NCBI GenBank assembly: GCA_009694215.1 | Contig: SHVN01000010.1 | Location: 1-45,325, forward strand | DNA from: Xanthobacteraceae bacterium | GTDB taxonomy: Bacteria; Pseudomonadota; Alphaproteobacteria; Rhizobiales; Xanthobacteraceae | Length of the DNA stretch: 45,325 nucleotides | Direction: 5' to 3' | Program-made: the position numbers and the translations under genes | Notes under the pieces: generated by a model | Told to the model about the DNA's origin: nothing | The model's database searches: none | Seen by the model: only the letters and a program-made list of their open reading frames with translations | Shown here: positions 35,287 to 42,610 of the stretch, piece by piece | How positions within the stretch are numbered: the stretch's first letter is position 1 | Layout: every line of letters begins with the position of its first letter

Positions 35287-36297
35287 TCAGCCCGTCTTGC
35301 GCGCCGGGGCGGTTGCGTCCCACCATGGGCAGACGTCGCGGGCAATCTTGTAGTTGCCTTCCATCACATTGAGCGGCAGCCGCTCGCCGGCCTCGGCATT
35401 GCGGATGCGCAATTCGCGCGCCTCGTAACGCTGCTCTTCGTTGAGCCAGTAGCGCTCGTGGCCCCACAGACTTGGGCCCTGGGTGATGACGTCCGGCGTC
35501 CAGTTGTCGACGTCGATGGTGCGGCCGCCCCAGCCGTATTCGAACATGAACTTCGAGGGCGACCACGAATAGAACGAATGCACCTGATCGTTGTAGTGCC
35601 GCCCGAAGGTGGTGGCGATCATCTCCGGCTTCTTCAGCGCGAGGTCGTAGCCCTGGCCGACGTCGTCGAGATAGCAGGTCTCCACCATCAGGTGATGGAT
35701 TCCGGTTTTGCCGGACTCGATGAAGGCGACGCTGTGATGGCGCGGATTGAGATGGAAGAAGTAGGCCGCGAACGGCTTGGTGAAGTAGTCGCTGAGCTTG
35801 AAGCCGAGGATGTCGCGATAGAACGGCAGCACATCGTCGATCTTCTCGCAGTGGAGCACGGCGTGGCCCATGCCGAGCGGGCCGGTGCGGAAGCCGGAGA
35901 TGGCGCGGCCGGGCTTGAACGGGTCGGTCGTGGTCTCGGCGCCGTGGCAGATTTCCAGCCGGTTGCCGGCGGGGTCCTGCAGCACGATCAGATCGCGGAC
36001 CTTGCGCTCCTCGGCCAGCGCCCGCGTGCCCCGCGCGAAGGGGACCTTGTACCGTTCGAGATTGGCGCCGTAGGCGTCGAGGGCGGCCGCATCCGCCACC
36101 TCCCAGCCGAAGAAGCCCGGCGCGTCGCCCGCGTCCTCATGCACCACCAGCCGCTGCTTCCTGTCGTCCATGCGGAAGGTCGCGGTGCCGCGGCTCTTGT
36201 CCACGAGTTGCATGCCGAGGAACCGGCTGGCGTAGGCGGTCCAGTCCTCCAGATTCTTGGTGCGTAGGCCGATATAGCCGAGTGTTTGCAAGCTCAT
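35287..36297 (-). CDS. Type I extradiol (VOC) ring-cleavage dioxygenase
   Basis: The 336-residue two-domain VOC protein resembles 2,3-dihydroxybiphenyl/catechol 2,3-dioxygenases. Iron ligands are visible as H145 (GMGHAVL), the HH pair at 201-202 (GIHHLMVE) and E253 (MFEYGWGGR). Second-shell residues H187/H188, H234 and Y243 are also kept. It should cleave a catechol next to its two hydroxyls and is the first gene of the operon, ahead of the dioxygenase that would make the catechol. The start has an AGGAG site 8 nt upstream. Confidence 0.92.
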   Translation of the reverse strand: MSLQTLGYIGLRTKNLEDWTAYASRFLGMQLVDKSRGTATFRMDDRKQRLVVHEDAGDAPGFFGWEVADAAALDAYGANLERYKVPFARGTRALAEERKVRDLIVLQDPAGNRLEICHGAETTTDPFKPGRAISGFRTGPLGMGHAVLHCEKIDDVLPFYRDILGFKLSDYFTKPFAAYFFHLNPRHHSVAFIESGKTGIHHLMVETCYLDDVGQGYDLALKKPEMIATTFGRHYNDQVHSFYSWSPSKFMFEYGWGGRTIDVDNWTPDVITQGPSLWGHERYWLNEEQRYEARELRIRNAEAGERLPLNVMEGNYKIARDVCPWWDATAPARKTG

Positions 36298-36497
36298 CGC
36301 AGCGCTCCTGCGGAAATAACGTCTGATTTGAGTCCCTTATACCATGCCCGACGCTCCGGGCGGAATGTTGCCCTATATCAAAACGACATGGATCGGGAAG
36401 ACATGGGCCGGGACACGCCGCATATGGGGTCGCACCGGGTCGCCTGCCATTCTACGCTGTGCTAATATGTGGGGCCGTCATTTCGGGGGAGGCCTCC
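36298..36497. promoter_or_regulatory. Divergent promoter region of the dioxygenase operon and Bug gene
   Basis: This 200-bp gap separates the minus-strand dioxygenase operon from the plus-strand Bug gene and must hold both promoters. On the minus strand a -10-like TATAAG lies at 36341-36336, about 40 bases before the extradiol ATG, with only a weak -35. On the plus strand a -10-like TAATAT lies at 36463-36468. No operator is clear, and no regulator gene is nearby. Confidence 0.35.
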
Positions 36498-37478
36498 ATG
36501 CTGCGGCTCGGCGGACTGTTTGCTCTGGCGCTTTCGGCGCTCCTTCCGTGGATCGGGGCGGCATCCGCCCAAACCTGGCCGACCCGGCCGGTGACCATGG
36601 TGGTGGGCTTCGCCGCCGGCGGCGGCACCGATGTGCTCGGCCGCATCATCGGCCGCAAGCTCTCCGAGGTGCTGGGTCAGCAGGTGGTGATCGAGAATGT
36701 CGGCGGCGCCGGCGGCATGGTCGGCTCGGCGCGCGTCGCGAAATCGGCGCCGGACGGCTACACCATCGTGCTCGGCAGCCGCGCCGACGCCATCAACCAG
36801 ACGCTCTACAAGAAGCCGCTCTACAATCTCTTGGAGGATCTCGTGCCGGTAGTGCTGATCGCCGACCAGCCGACCATCCTCATAACCCGCAACGAGTTTC
36901 CGGCCGACACCCTGCCGGCGTTCATCGCTCACGTTAAGCAGAACCAGGCCACCATGCAGTTCGCCTCGGCCGGCGCCGGCTCGACCGGCCACCTCGACTG
37001 CGCGCTGTTCAACGCAGCGATCGGCGTGAAGGTCACCCACGTGCCCTATCGCGGCGGCGGACCGGCGATGCAGGACATTGTCGGCGGCCGTGTCGATTAC
37101 ATCTGCACTCTGACGGGTTCGGCGGTCCCGCTGGTCGAGGGCAAGACGGTCAAGGCCATCGCCGTTCTCACCAAGGATCGCGCGCCGATGCTGCCGAACG
37201 TCAAAGGCGCATGGGAGCAGGGCTTCACCGATCTCGAAGCGTCCACATGGTTTGGCTTCTTCGTGCCCAAGGGCACGCCGGATCCGGTTATCAAGCGGCT
37301 GCACGACGCCACCGTCACGGCGATGGAGGACCAGGAGGTGCAGAAGCAGATGATGGCGGGGGGCGCCATGGTCATCGCGCCGGAGCGGCGTTCGACCGAT
37401 TATTTCAAGGCCTATGTCCCGAAGGAGATCGAGAAGAACGGCGCGCCGATCCGCGCTGCCGGCCTTACGATGGAATAG
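36498..37478 (+). CDS. Bug/TctC-family substrate-binding protein
   Basis: The 326-residue product has a signal peptide (MLRLGGLFALALSALLPWIG, cleavage near residue 25) and strong Bug markers: WPTRPVTMVVGFAAGGGTDV, ENVGGAGGMVGSARVAKSAPDGYT and VPYRGGGPAMQDIVGGRVDY. A GGAGG site supports the ATG at 36498. Its divergent placement from the dioxygenase operon suggests that it captures the aromatic acid that the operon degrades; this is inferred. No TctAB partner is in the window. Confidence 0.92.
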   Translation: MLRLGGLFALALSALLPWIGAASAQTWPTRPVTMVVGFAAGGGTDVLGRIIGRKLSEVLGQQVVIENVGGAGGMVGSARVAKSAPDGYTIVLGSRADAINQTLYKKPLYNLLEDLVPVVLIADQPTILITRNEFPADTLPAFIAHVKQNQATMQFASAGAGSTGHLDCALFNAAIGVKVTHVPYRGGGPAMQDIVGGRVDYICTLTGSAVPLVEGKTVKAIAVLTKDRAPMLPNVKGAWEQGFTDLEASTWFGFFVPKGTPDPVIKRLHDATVTAMEDQEVQKQMMAGGAMVIAPERRSTDYFKAYVPKEIEKNGAPIRAAGLTME

Positions 37479-37502
37479 GCAAGCGCCCCGGATTGGTCAT
37501 CC

Positions 37503-37520
37503 GATGGGCTTTTGCCCATC
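37503..37520. other. Hairpin after the Bug gene
   Basis: GATGGGC at 37503-37509 pairs perfectly with GCCCATC at 37514-37520 around TTTT, 25 bases after the Bug stop. There is no T-run after the stem, so full termination is doubtful. Confidence 0.5.
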
Positions 37521-37605
37521 CAAGTCTGATGTTACCATTTTGCCTTCTTCGGCCGCCCGCGCCGTGCACGGCCGCCATGCCGGGAATTTCCAAGGGGAGC
37601 GAGCA

Positions 37606-38871
37606 ATGACCGTGAAATTTGCAAAACTGCTCTACGTCTTGCTGCCGACTACCGCCCTGGTGCTGGGAGCGGCCTGGTCCTCGGGCGTGCAGGCCCAGGA
37701 CAGGGAACTGCGCATCGGCTTCATCGCGCCCATGACCGGACCCTTCGCCCAGGTGGGCAAGGACATGGTCGACGGCTTCAACATGTATCTGGAAGAGGCC
37801 AAGGGCGAATTCGCCGGCGCCAAGGTGAAGCTCATCGTCGAGGATGACCAGGCCAAGCCCGACACCGGCGTGACCAAGGCGAAGAAGCTGATCCTCCAGG
37901 ACAAGGTGCACATGCTCGTCGGCGGCGTGCTGGCCTCGACCGGCTACGCGCTCGCCCCGGTGAGCACCAGCGACAAGACGGTCTATCTGCCGTCCGTGCC
38001 TGCGTCCGACGACCTGACGCAGCGCGACCTGTCCAAGTTTCCCTATCTGATCCGCACCGGCTGGACGAGCTCGCAGCCGCATCACGCGCTCGGCCAGTGG
38101 GCTTGCGACCAGGGCTTCAAGAAGGTCGCGGCCGTCGCCGCCGACTATGCCTTCGGCTACGAGGTGGTTGGCGGCTTCCAGAAGGTGTTCGAGGACTGCG
38201 GCGGGCAGGTCGTCCAGAAGATCTGGCCGCCGCTCAACACCAAGGACTTCGGGCCGTACATTCCCACGCTGAAGTCCGACGCGGACGCCGTGCTCTCGCT
38301 GATGGTCGGGCCGATGGCGCTGCAGTTTCCCAAGCAGCTCCGCCAGGCGGGCTTCAAGAAGCCGATCATCGGCGGCGGCACGAGCTACGACGAGTTCGCG
38401 CTGCCGTTCATGGACGACGGCGTGATCGGCGACGTCTCGGCGCTGCAATACAGCGCCGCGCTCGAGACGCCGAGGAACACGGCCTTCGTGAAGAAGTATC
38501 GCACCGCCTACGGCAAGGTGCCGTCGTACTACTCGGAGACCAATTACACCACGGCGTTGTTGATCGACGAGGTGATGAAGCAGACCAAAGGCGCATTCAC
38601 CTCGCCGGAGGACTTCGTCAAGCGCATGTCCGCGCTCAAGGTCGAAGCGCCGCGCGGGCCGGTGAGCTTCGACGACATGCGCAACCCGGTGCAGAACATC
38701 TACATCAAGAAGGTCGAGAAGAAGAAGCTGTTCGGCTACGACAAGGACGAGCTCTGGAACACGGTGATCAAGACCTATCCCAACGTCAGCCAGTTCTGGA
38801 CCTACAGCAAGGAGACGTTCCTCAAGCAGCCGGCCTACAGCCGCGACTTTCCGGCCTGCAAGTTCTGCTAA
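37606..38871 (+). CDS. Periplasmic ligand-binding protein, Leu/Ile/Val (HAAT) family, orphan
   Basis: The 421-residue product has a signal peptide (MTVKFAKLLYVLLPTTALVL, cleavage after VQA near residue 30) and the type 1 binding fold: LRIGFIAPMTGPFAQVGKDM, VEDDQAKPDTGVTKAKKL. Such proteins near aromatic operons often bind aromatic acids. No liv permease is adjacent. AAGGGGAG supports the start. A rho-independent terminator follows. Confidence 0.92.
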   Translation: MTVKFAKLLYVLLPTTALVLGAAWSSGVQAQDRELRIGFIAPMTGPFAQVGKDMVDGFNMYLEEAKGEFAGAKVKLIVEDDQAKPDTGVTKAKKLILQDKVHMLVGGVLASTGYALAPVSTSDKTVYLPSVPASDDLTQRDLSKFPYLIRTGWTSSQPHHALGQWACDQGFKKVAAVAADYAFGYEVVGGFQKVFEDCGGQVVQKIWPPLNTKDFGPYIPTLKSDADAVLSLMVGPMALQFPKQLRQAGFKKPIIGGGTSYDEFALPFMDDGVIGDVSALQYSAALETPRNTAFVKKYRTAYGKVPSYYSETNYTTALLIDEVMKQTKGAFTSPEDFVKRMSALKVEAPRGPVSFDDMRNPVQNIYIKKVEKKKLFGYDKDELWNTVIKTYPNVSQFWTYSKETFLKQPAYSRDFPACKFC

Positions 38872-38900
38872 CGGCGGAGGACGATTTTAAAAACGAAAAC

Positions 38901-38923
38901 CCCGGCGCGAGCCGGGTTTTTTT
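38901..38923. terminator. Bidirectional intrinsic terminator
   Basis: CCCGGC at 38901-38906 pairs with GCCGGG at 38911-38916 around GCGA, followed by T7 at 38917-38923. Upstream A-rich bases give a T-rich tail on the other strand. It ends the binding-protein transcript and lies directly after the stop of the minus-strand small ORF at 38927. Confidence 0.85.
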
Positions 38924-38926
38924 CGT

Positions 38927-39031
38927 TCAGCGTTGCACGCCCGTGTAGCGCAGCATGGCGCGCGTGTCCTCTTCCGCGGCCCGCCACAGGCCGCACATCA
39001 CGATCATCGGCATCCAGAACAGGAACGGCAT
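38927..39031 (-). CDS. 34-residue small ORF, possible membrane peptide
   Basis: The minus-strand frame reads MPFLFWMPMIVMCGLWRAAE at the start, a hydrophobic stretch of about 16 residues, then a charged tail EEDTRAMLRYTGVQR. The stop lies four bases from a bidirectional terminator, the normal place for a transcript end, which supports a real gene. A -35-like TTGACA at 39066-39061 lies about 30 bases before the ATG, but I see no matching -10 and no strong ribosome site. Function is unknown. Confidence 0.5.
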   Translation of the reverse strand: MPFLFWMPMIVMCGLWRAAEEDTRAMLRYTGVQR

Positions 39032-39139
39032 GTCGAGTCTCGTCGGTTTGTTTTGTGGCGTGTCAACGCCGCCGCCGGGCCTTTGTTGCAACAGGAGTTT
39101 GTGATCGCCTTCTGTTCGGGATGATGGAACCCTGGGTGC

Positions 39140-39457
39140 CTAGCGCCGCTCCGGTACGATGATCTGCGGTACCCCGTTGTCGAACGCCTTCATGTCCTGC
39201 GGATTGGCGGGGTTCACGCCCGGTGCCCGCCCGACGGTCAGATCGTCCGATGGCTGCGTCGTGGAAAGACCGGGGACCGGCCCGCCGGTGTTGTTGGGTC
39301 CGTTGACGGTTGATCCGGGCGTGCTGGACGAGCCCGCGCCGGTCCCGCCTGTGCTGCCGCCTGCGGAGCCGCCGCTGCTGCCTCCGCCTCCGCTTTGGGC
39401 CAGAGCGAGGCCGCCGGACAGCGCCAGGATTGCAACGGTTGCGCAGAGACGTTTCAT
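39140..39457 (-). CDS. Small secreted Gly/Ser-rich protein (hypothetical)
   Basis: The 105-residue product has a signal peptide (MKRLCATVAILALSGGLALA, cleavage after residue 20), a low-complexity Gly/Ser/Thr stretch at about 22-50, and a Pro/Asn-rich tail ending VPQIIVPERR. The ATG at 39457 follows a GGAGG site. It lies 79 bp after the nitroreductase stop on the same strand and may be co-transcribed. No family is recognised. Confidence 0.65.
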   Translation of the reverse strand: MKRLCATVAILALSGGLALAQSGGGGSSGGSAGGSTGGTGAGSSSTPGSTVNGPNNTGGPVPGLSTTQPSDDLTVGRAPGVNPANPQDMKAFDNGVPQIIVPERR

Positions 39458-39536
39458 GAGGTCCTCCATGTTTTCATTGAGCAACAACGGCTGCCTCGAA
39501 AGTCCGTTCCCTCACAGGGGCGGTCGCCCGTCGGCC

Positions 39537-40214
39537 TCAATCGAAGCCGTAGAACTTGCAGAATTCGGACAGTTCCGCGCGCGGTGAGCGGAAATCGTTG
39601 GCCTTGTGCTTGCGGTCGCCGTAGCCGATTGCGAACCCGCAGAACAGCATCTCGTTGTCCGGCAGCCTCAGGAATTCCCCAACCGTGTCGTAGAGCCGCG
39701 CCCATGCCTCCTGCGGGCAGGTGTCGAGGCCGTAGCCGCGGGCGAGGAACGCCAGCGCATGGATGTAGCCGCCGAGATCGGCCCATTGGCCGGGCCCGAG
39801 CCGGCGGTCGATGGTGATGAACAGCGCCACCGGCGCGTCGAAGAACTCGAAGTTCTTGTTGAACTGCCCGAGCCGCGCCACCGGATCGCTGCGGTCGATG
39901 CCGAGCGAACCGTAGAGCTGGATGCCATGCTCCTCGCGGCGGTCCTTGTAGGCGCCGAACATCGGATCGGGATAGACCTGATACTTCGTCTTGCTGTGGC
40001 GCGGGTCCTCGCGGGCGATGCGCTTTTGCACGATGGCCTTGAACTCGGCGAGCGGCTTTCCGGTCAGCGCATAGACGTTCCACGATTGCAGATTGCCGCC
40101 GGAGGCGGCGCGCGCCGCGCGCGCGATCAGATCCTTGACGATCTTGGGATCGACCGGCTTGTCGAAGAATTGGCGGCAGGCGATGCGCGAGTCGACCGCT
40201 TCAAAGACGTCCAT
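39537..40214 (-). CDS. Nitroreductase-family FMN oxidoreductase
   Basis: The 225-residue product has nitroreductase family markers: SRIACRQFFDKPVDPKIVKD at the N-terminus, ARAASGGNLQSWNVYALTGK (FMN phosphate-binding region) at about 35-54, and a C-terminal FAIGYGDRKHKANDF. It reduces nitroaromatics, quinones or related acceptors with NAD(P)H. It starts 11 nt after the MFS gene 40226-41392, so it is probably the last enzyme gene of an operon that begins with the Mo hydroxylase at 44955. Confidence 0.9.
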   Translation of the reverse strand: MDVFEAVDSRIACRQFFDKPVDPKIVKDLIARAARAASGGNLQSWNVYALTGKPLAEFKAIVQKRIAREDPRHSKTKYQVYPDPMFGAYKDRREEHGIQLYGSLGIDRSDPVARLGQFNKNFEFFDAPVALFITIDRRLGPGQWADLGGYIHALAFLARGYGLDTCPQEAWARLYDTVGEFLRLPDNEMLFCGFAIGYGDRKHKANDFRSPRAELSEFCKFYGFD

Positions 40215-40225
40215 GAGCTTCTGTC

Positions 40226-41392
40226 CTAGGTTGCCGCGCTTTTTTCGCGCAGCACGATGGTGGGTGCAAGCCCGATCAGGACGAGCGCGCAGATCCCGAT
40301 CGGGATGAACGGCGACAGGGTCCAGCCGGTCAGGTCCCACAGCACGCCGCTCGCGATCGGCACGATCACCGCGCAGGAATAGCTGATGGTGAACATGCCG
40401 GCGGAGACGCGGTGGACGTCCTCCGGCGGGCTGATGAGCGGCGGCAGCGCCAGGACCAGCACCAGGACCGCGGCGCCGAAGCAGCCCCACACGGCGCAGC
40501 CGATCACGACCCAGATGCCGCCGAGGAAGACGATGGCCAGCACCGAGACGAGGCAGATCAGCCCGCAGACGAGATAAGACCACATCGTTCGCACCATCCG
40601 GTCGGCCGAGGCGAGCAGCAGGAACGATGCCGGCAACTGGCCGAGATTGAGCGCGGTCAGCGCCGAGTTGATCAGGTCGGGACGGCCGGTATGGGTGAGG
40701 TAGTCGGGCAGAAATCCGTTCATCGAGAAATAGGTCGCATTGACGCTGCCGAGCAGGAGGCCGATCCGCCAGATCAGCGGATTGCGGAAGTCCGGCATCC
40801 AGCGCCGGCTCGCGGCCGTGGGTACGACGGCCGGCGCGCGCGGCGCGAGCGCGAACAGGATCGCGGCGATGATCGCGACCGGCACGGCCCAGAGCACGAA
40901 GTCCCACTGCCAGCTTTGCCGGAGCATCGGCAGCACCAGCGGAATGGTCAGCGCGGCGGGCAGGATCTCGCCGATCAAGAGCCCGTTGGTATAGACCGCC
41001 GTAGCAAATCCTATCCGCTGCGGCACCCAGGCCCGGACCAGCGGCGGCAGCGACGGCTGCATCACGGCGACGCCGAACGCCGTGACCACGGTGCCGAAGT
41101 AGAGCATCGTCACGTGCGGCCCGATGCCGCGCAGCATGGAGCCTGCTGCGCACAGCACGAGCCCGATCAGCAGCGCGGTCAGCGCGCCGAGCCGCGCGAT
41201 CATCAGCGAGCCGGCGATGGCGGCTCCGGCGAACAACACCATCGGCAGGCCGGAGAGAATTCCAACCTGCGTTTCCGACAGGTGCAGGTCATTGTGAATG
41301 AGCGGGATGACCGGCGGCACCGCGAGGATAGTGAGCCGAAGCGCGATGCCCGCGAGCCAGAGCAGCAGCAGTGCCCGCAATGGCCCAATCAT
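40226..41392 (-). CDS. MFS transporter, CynX/NimT-like
   Basis: The 388-residue product is a 12-helix major facilitator protein. The N-terminal region (RLTILAVPPVIPLIHNDLHL and SETQVGILSGLPMVLFA) matches the CynX/NimT subgroup, named after transporters of cyanate-linked substrates and 2-nitroimidazole. The direction of transport and the substrate are not known. It starts 6 bp after the previous MFS gene and ends 11 bp before the nitroreductase. Confidence 0.88.
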   Translation of the reverse strand: MIGPLRALLLLWLAGIALRLTILAVPPVIPLIHNDLHLSETQVGILSGLPMVLFAGAAIAGSLMIARLGALTALLIGLVLCAAGSMLRGIGPHVTMLYFGTVVTAFGVAVMQPSLPPLVRAWVPQRIGFATAVYTNGLLIGEILPAALTIPLVLPMLRQSWQWDFVLWAVPVAIIAAILFALAPRAPAVVPTAASRRWMPDFRNPLIWRIGLLLGSVNATYFSMNGFLPDYLTHTGRPDLINSALTALNLGQLPASFLLLASADRMVRTMWSYLVCGLICLVSVLAIVFLGGIWVVIGCAVWGCFGAAVLVLVLALPPLISPPEDVHRVSAGMFTISYSCAVIVPIASGVLWDLTGWTLSPFIPIGICALVLIGLAPTIVLREKSAAT

Positions 41393-41398
41393 AAGAGG

Positions 41399-42610
41399 TC
41401 AGGCCGCGCGCCGCCGCGGCACGCTCGCCACCGCGCAGATCGAGAGCAGCGTGAACCCGGCGATCACGAAGAAGATCGTGCGCGGCTCGCCGTGATCGAG
41501 CAGCGCGCCGAACACCAGCGGCGCGAGGATGCCGGCGATATGGTAGCCGGTGGTGACGAAGGCGAACACCTTGCCGAACGAACCCGGCGGAGTGACCTCG
41601 CGCACGATCATGTCGCGGGACGGCATCACCATGCCGCTGCACAGGCCGGACAGCGACATCACCAGAACCAAAAGCAGCGCGCCGAGATCGACGCTGCCGA
41701 TGAGCAGCGCGGCGATCACGGTGGCGAACAACCCGAAGCCTACGATGACGCGGTTGTTCGTCATCCGCGCCGCGATCCAGCCGCCGATCAGCACGCCGAG
41801 CGCGCTCAGCAGGAGATAACTGGATAGCGCGGAATTGGCGGTGACCGGGCTCGTGCCGTAGAGCTGGCCGAGCGCCACCACCGAGAAATTCTGCAGCCCG
41901 AAGCTGCCGAACGCGTAGATCGTGAAGAACACGAAATTCATCAGGATTGGCGCCGTCAGCAGGAGCCGCCAGTTGGTGGGGCCTGAGTCGGCCACATGAG
42001 GCCTGCTGGCGGCGCGATGGGACCCGCCGCCCGGCGTGAACAAGAGCACCAGCGCCGCCAGGAAGCCCAGCGCTGCCGCGCCGAGAAACGCGCCGCGCCA
42101 GCCGTACATCCCGTGCATGAGCAGTACGGCGGCGGGGGCCGCGGCGCTGCCGAGCATGCCGGAGAAAGTGTGCACCGAGTAGGCCTGGCTCATGCGCTCG
42201 GGCGCGACGTGGCGTGACAGCAGCGTGTAGTCCGCCGGGTGATAGACCGTGTTGCCGAGGCCGATCAGGCCGAACATCGCGATCAGCACCCAGTAGGAAT
42301 TCACCATCGCGGCGCCGGCGAAGCCGATCGCGCCGAGGAGGAGGCCCGCGACCAGCGCGAACCGCGCGTTGATACGATCGATCAGGAATCCGGCCGGCGT
42401 CTGCGCCACGGCCGACACCGCGTTGAACATGGTCAGCGCAAGCCCGATCTCGGTGTAGCTCACCGCGTAGTCCGCGCGCACGAAAGCGAACAGCGGCGGC
42501 AGCACCAGCATGTAGAAATGGCTGACGAAATGCGCGGCACTCACGCCCGCGACCAGGCGGACGTCGTCCGCCCGCCGCGTGGTGTAGCAGAGATCGGTCG
42601 AAGCCGTCAT
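41399..42610 (-). CDS. MFS transporter, fosmidomycin-resistance (FsR)-like
   Basis: The 403-residue product is a 12-helix major facilitator. SAAHFVSHFYMLVLPPLFAF, GLGNTVYHPADYTLLSRHV and SYSVHTFSGMLGSAAAPA-type segments resemble the FsR-like subgroup. The ATG shares one base with the stop of the Mo-hydroxylase gene (TAATG), so it is translationally coupled to it. Having two different MFS carriers in one operon suggests uptake plus efflux, or two compounds; this is inferred. Confidence 0.88.
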   Translation of the reverse strand: MTASTDLCYTTRRADDVRLVAGVSAAHFVSHFYMLVLPPLFAFVRADYAVSYTEIGLALTMFNAVSAVAQTPAGFLIDRINARFALVAGLLLGAIGFAGAAMVNSYWVLIAMFGLIGLGNTVYHPADYTLLSRHVAPERMSQAYSVHTFSGMLGSAAAPAAVLLMHGMYGWRGAFLGAAALGFLAALVLLFTPGGGSHRAASRPHVADSGPTNWRLLLTAPILMNFVFFTIYAFGSFGLQNFSVVALGQLYGTSPVTANSALSSYLLLSALGVLIGGWIAARMTNNRVIVGFGLFATVIAALLIGSVDLGALLLVLVMSLSGLCSGMVMPSRDMIVREVTPPGSFGKVFAFVTTGYHIAGILAPLVFGALLDHGEPRTIFFVIAGFTLLSICAVASVPRRRAA

